DNA of 64,000 bases from NCBI GenBank assembly GCA_000231825.2, contig JH720333.1, positions 62,001 through 126,000 on the forward strand. Direction: 5' to 3'. The notes under the pieces are model-generated. The model worked only from the letters and a program-made list of their open reading frames with translations. It was not told the DNA's origin and made no database searches. Shown one piece after another: positions 60,024-64,000 of this stretch (its first letter is position 1; each line of letters begins with the position of its first letter). This DNA is from Tetrahymena elliotti 4EA (Eukaryota; Ciliophora; Oligohymenophorea; Hymenostomatida; Tetrahymenidae). Made by a program: the position numbers and the translations under genes.

Positions 60024-61140
60024 TCAACCAAATAAAATCTTTTATATCATTAATATTATACAAATTGCTATTACAAATGAAATAATTATTTATCTTTTAT
60101 GTTCTTAAAACTTTATTTTCATCAGAAATTACTCAATCTGTGGTAATGAATCTATTTATTAGTTAATATATTTTATATCTACCTATTTATTAAATTATAA
60201 TTATTTTTACTTGCAATTGCCTACATTTTAGAATTAGAAAGCTTGAGTGACTAGTTTTAATTATAAAGTTAGCTTTTTATTAGTTAGGCTTCTCTGTTTT
60301 ATTAAAAAATGATTAATTTAAAGATACAAGTGAAATCAAACTACTTTATTATGCTATTGCTTTTATTCAATGAGGAATCCAACTGCATGACATTTTTAAT
60401 GAGCTATTTGCCTTCTTCATCATCCTAACTATCTCCAATGTGCTTTCTCTAAGATTTGGCATACGTAGCTTATTCAAATAATTGCATTTTCTTCTGATTA
60501 AAGTCTACTGTTTACTGATTAATAATAAAATAACATTTGTGAATGTAATAATTAAATATAGTTTTTGATAATTACCAAAAAATCTTTAAAAGCATAAATT
60601 GTTCTACATTAATTTATAAATAAATAATAATTACCAAAAGTTGCTTGTGCTCTCTTTAACTTTCCTTTAAGATTTCCTTAAATCTCTAAATCAAATTATT
60701 TTTTACAAAAGCCTATTTATCATCTTATTAAACATCTACATTTTATATCAACTAATCTATCTTATATTAAAAACAAATGCATCTTTCTTTTGAAATATTT
60801 TCTATTTAGAATTCAGATAAATCAATGACTTACTTATTCTATGACCTTTTTAGTTTCTTATTCGTGGATATTAAATTCTTCGATATTTTGATCTATATTC
60901 TTTCCTTAAGCTACCTTTTTATGTGATTTTTATAAGCCTCCTTCATGATCAACTGTACCTCTTTAAGTTGTATAATGATAATCTTGTTTAATAGTGACAT
61001 AATTTATAAGTAATTATTATTTACTCTAATTCCATTATCTGCTTAGAAATGCTAAGGGAAATTTATGTAATTAAGTTAAGTTCTTGTTTTAGGGAGTTTT
61101 GTAAGCTATAATACTCCTTTTTGAATGCTTCCCAGCTCAT
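60024..61140 (-). CDS. Golgi Qb-SNARE GS28/GOSR1-like (249 aa)
   Basis: Golgi v/t-SNARE for ER-Golgi and intra-Golgi fusion. Six exons: 61025-61140, 60834-60960, 60635-60760, 60515 side at 60345-60514, 60211-60293 and 60024-60151; all junctions keep frame. The total of 249 residues is close to the animal protein (about 250). The N-terminus MSWEAFKKEYYSLQNSLKQE matches the GS28 S-W-x-x-L-R-K-x-x-x-x-L-x-x-x-L pattern. The middle part QRFKEILKESQREHKQL matches L-Q-R-H-R-D-I-L. The SNARE helix reads QLIKSQLYNQNQSLKLSNSK with a Gln at the aligned zero-layer position. It ends in a C-terminal anchor, HKRQIIISFVIAICIILMIQ, and a very short lumenal tail. Tail-anchored membrane insertion is expected. 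The intron-free frame is not visible; splicing is essential to see the homology. Confidence 0.85.
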
Positions 61141-61582
61141 TATCTAACTTTTTAAGTATCTTTCCTAAATTATTTATTGCTAAAGCTATTATTCCTTTTC
61201 TTTTTTATTTGATAAAGATAGAAAATTTATAAATTTTTTAGCGTTTTGCAAACGAACAAACAAACAAACCAATTAATTATTATTAAAAATCTTTATCATT
61301 ATCAAGAAAGAATTTAATTAATAGGTGTTAAACACTCTCAATAAATAATAAAAAATAGATTGAATAACAAAGTAAATACTTTATTAAATACTTATAAAAT
61401 CCCAATCAAAAAAATTTGAGAAATCTCAAAATATGTTCACATCTTAATTTAATAAAAATATTACTTTATTTTTATTATAAAAATATTAAACTATAAATGA
61501 ACATATGCTAACAATTATATTATTTCATTATTATTATCATCTATTTATCCCATTGTAATTAATCTATTTTAGAATAAAATAA
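61141..61582. other. Intergenic region
   Basis: AT-rich spacer between two leftward genes, expected to contain the SNARE gene promoter. Nothing specific recognised. Confidence 0.5.
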
Positions 61583-62375
61583 TCAAATTTCTGTCATCGT
61601 ATTTCCCAGCCATTCTAAAACCTCTTTATGCCCTTACTCTATAAAATATTTTGAAATAAAAGTTAGACATTTAATTTTAAAAAGCAAAGAATTCAAAGAA
61701 ATTACTCAGTTTATTACTTCCTTGTACATTATTTACAGTTCTAAAATTTTCTCTATTATATTAATGAACAGTTAAATAAATTCTAATTTACCTATATATT
61801 ATCAAATTTTACCCTGGAATGGCTACTTCTTTAAGTAGAGTTTCTACTTTATTTTTAATTTCATTCTCAACCTTGATATCAGACTTATTTATAAAAACAC
61901 AAATTGGGACCTTAACAAGATTTCTTTCCTTCAAAAGCTATTAGAGGGCATCTAACGATTCTTAAAATTTTTCCATGTTGCTGCCATCTACTACAAAAAC
62001 TATTCCTTATGCTCCGATATAATGATGTCTCCAAAAGATTCTTTTTCTATCAGATCCAGCAAAATCCTTTAAAAAGAATAAAAGATAAAGCTTATTGATA
62101 AAATTTTCTAAAAATAAATTAATTTCACATAAAACTATAACCAGAATTTTTCTTTTTTAGCATCAATAATATCAAGATCATTAGTTTATACATAATTGTC
62201 CTCTTTCAAATCCTAACCATTAACACATTAAACGAAACCTAGTAAAGATATGAACCTAAATTAAATGATTTCCTTATTTTAATAATTAAATACATGTTTT
62301 TCCACTTCTCTCTACACCTAAAACTAAAATTTTTCTCTACTTTTTGCTGAAATTCTTTTCGTAATTATTTCCCAT
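61583..62375 (-). CDS. Divergent ARF-like small GTPase (181 aa)
   Basis: Membrane-traffic type GTPase. Five exons: 62294-62375, 62129-62238, 61792-62066, 61718-61740 (23 nt) and 61583-61638, all in frame; 181 residues is the ARF1 length. Gly2 in MGNNYEKN makes N-myristoylation likely. P-loop ILVLGVERSGKT, a probable switch I Thr in YVQTND, then QFYDFAGSDRKRIFWRHHYI aligns with the ARF W-D-x-G-G-Q-x-x-x-R-x-x-W-x-x-Y segment, followed by GIVFVVDGSN, the base-recognition NKSD and the final helix KEVLEWLGNTMTEI. Switch II differs: D-x-G-G-Q is D-F-A-G-S-D, so the catalytic Gln is lost. It could be a slow or GTP-locked enzyme. Neighbour of the GS28 gene but with separate promoters. Confidence 0.85.
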
Positions 62376-63504
62376 TTTTCTAATTTTGATAGCTTTTTTG
62401 TTGTAATTATTAATTTTAAATATTTATAAGAAATATTGAATGTGTAAAAATAATTTGTTTGTAAATAATAATATTATTCATGTACTCTCTATTAAATACT
62501 TTTATTCTATTTTAATCCATATTTATTAGTTAAATATTATTTTTTATTTTAATTTGGCAATAAAATTATTTCTATCAATTTATTTATTAACTTAGTCACT
62601 TCTATTTAATCTTACTAGAAATTAATTTTAAATTATTTATTGTGAATATTCTATTCAAAAAGACAAAAGTAATTTAATCTTAACCTTTGTATAATCATAG
62701 AAATTGGAAAATTTAATGTCATAAAAATAGAATTTTTTGTTTTTTTACCAAATATAAGATTTATATTTAATTTTTTGTTTTTATCATTAATATTTGTTTG
62801 TTAAAATATTAATATATTAACTTTGAAGTATTTATATTAAAGACAAAATAATTAAGATTAATCTTCAAATTAAATTAAAAATAAATTCATAGTATAATGT
62901 AATTTTATGAGTCAAAAAAAAATAACACCACAAAAGACTCACTTATTTTTATTGAATGTAAAGCTGTGAAAAAATTTTTTTCAATAATTACTCAGAATTT
63001 TTGAAAGAGAAGAATAATGTTAAAAAGTATGATATATTTTTTTTGTTTAAAAAGAAAATTAAATAATATAAAATATTTTTTGTAGAAATAAAAAATAAAA
63101 TTTAATTTTAAAGCTTTTAATTTTGATTAATTGGTATTTAAATATCACAAGTAATTCTAATTTACATAAATTACTAATTCTTCATATCCAATTTTAACTG
63201 ATAAGAAGACTTTTAATCCTTCAAATAGAGACATAAATAGAACTAACTACTAAGTATTTATTTTGCTTAGTTTATGTACATCTATAAGAAATTAAAACTT
63301 ATGTCTATGAGTATATTTTAGTTGTGTTGTAAGTGTCTATAAGAAATAATATCTTGAATGGCAATCTACTACAATTAAATTACTAATTTAGTTGCCTTAT
63401 ATCTAATCAGAATTGATAAATCTGATGATTAATAAATAAATAAATAAATAAATAAAATAAGATATTCATAGTAATTTAATTAAATTATCAAAAGTAGATT
63501 AAAT
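62376..63504. other. Intergenic region with AATA repeat
   Basis: Divergent spacer, very AT-rich, with a run of AAAT/AATA units at 63431-63458 near the next start. No gene supported. Confidence 0.5.
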
Positions 63505-64000
63505 ATGATTTAATAAAAGCCAAAGCATTTTAAAGAGATCGAAAGAGCTCCTTTTGTATTTTATTCCAAGGGTTAAATTTTTAGTAGTGTTAATTTGACC
63601 TAGCCAACTTATGGAATTACATATTTAGATAAATACAATTATTAATTTGATTTACCTGTTTTTCATCAGAAAAATATTGATAATTTAACAATTAGGATGA
63701 CTATGCAAGATTAAGTAAGCTAAGACATTATTGATTGGCACATAGCAGTTTTAAAAAACTTTACATTTAAATCATTGGAAATTGAAATGAATACCATTTC
63801 TAATTATTTTAAGAGAATATTTGATTTGTAACCTAATTTAGAAACTTTTTAGCTTATTTATTTTCCTTAAGAACTTAAGTATGCTTCTGATTTTCTGACA
63901 TGTCAAGATAAGATTAAATCTCTAAAGAACTTATCAATAATTATGTAGTCTATAAGAGGTGAATAGCATAATTACAAGAAATGTGTAGCATAATTTGTAT
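63505..64000 (+). CDS. Unidentified protein, 5' part, cut by window edge
   Basis: ATG 63505, open to the right edge with TAA/TAG as Gln (165 codons seen). Starts MIQQKPKHFKEIERAPFVFY. Soluble-looking with alternating short hydrophobic strands and helices (NLTIRMTMQDQVSQDI, FKSLEIEMNTISNYFKRIFD, then NLETFQLIYFPQEL and IKSLKNLSIIM). The periodic L-x-x-L-x-L pattern hints at degenerate leucine-rich or F-box/RNI-type repeats, but this is only suggestive. No conclusion without the rest. Confidence 0.6.

Noticed and set aside
1..64000. tRNA, 5S rRNA, snRNA, telomerase RNA, transposase and CRISPR signals
   Set aside because: I looked for characteristic motifs by eye and found none; weak RNA genes could still be missed without a covariance search.

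Overview
The window looks like a piece of a ciliate macronuclear chromosome, most likely Tetrahymena or a close relative. It is about 80% A+T. Real genes are full of in-frame TAA and TAG, which must be read as glutamine, and every gene ends in TGA. Introns are short (about 50-120 bp), very AT-rich and bounded by GT..AG. With the standard code almost every gene is invisible. I reconstructed genes by reading UAA/UAG as Gln and by checking that each splice junction keeps frame. With TGA as the only stop, chance open frames of 60-120 codons are common, so short unconfirmed ORFs carry low confidence.

Layout. 1.7-3.75 kb (-): coiled-coil protein. 5.0-6.2 kb (-): FAM185A-like beta-repeat protein. 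6.7-12.65 kb (+): tandem array of a lineage-specific family with two intact copies, one 3'-replaced copy and one copy with an internal deletion. 13.6-15.3 kb (+): degenerate SLC22-like MFS transporter. 16.1 kb (+): four-TM COPI-associated/TVP15-like protein. 17.5 kb (-): small zinc-ribbon-like protein. 18.3-19.2 kb (+): vWA-like protein. 20.9-23.4 kb (+): 845-aa Ser/Asn/Gln-rich protein. 23.7-25.8 kb (-): seven-exon protein kinase. 26.8-29.3 kb (-): six-exon acidic protein of unknown function. 30.8 kb (-): small secreted Cys-rich protein. 32.8 kb (+): small helical protein. 34.4-37.1 kb (+): leucine-rich-repeat gene of about 19 exons with one intron per repeat. 38.4-42.8 kb (+): nine-exon Q/N-rich protein. 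44.4-47.4 kb (-): hnRNP U-like protein (SPRY plus P-loop domain plus poly-Q tail). 49.1-49.8 kb (-): SAM methyltransferase. 50.9-58.5 kb (+): three tandem copies of a two-TM membrane protein, one frameshifted, with an assembly gap between copies 2 and 3. 58.9-59.8 kb (-): TPR protein. 60.0-61.1 kb (-): GS28/GOSR1 Golgi Qb-SNARE. 61.6-62.4 kb (-): divergent ARF-like GTPase. 63.5 kb to the right edge (+): start of an unidentified gene.

The genes form no operon-like pathway. A loose theme is the early secretory pathway (TVP15-like, GS28, ARF-like GTPase), but the genes are separated and on different strands, so I infer no co-regulation. The most noteworthy items are the repeat-per-exon LRR gene, the ciliate hnRNP U homologue with a TAG/TAA-encoded poly-Q tract, the decaying tandem families, the ARF-like GTPase with an altered switch II, and the kinase with a 19-nt micro-exon. 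I saw no tRNA, rRNA, CRISPR array, transposase or other system that I could support.
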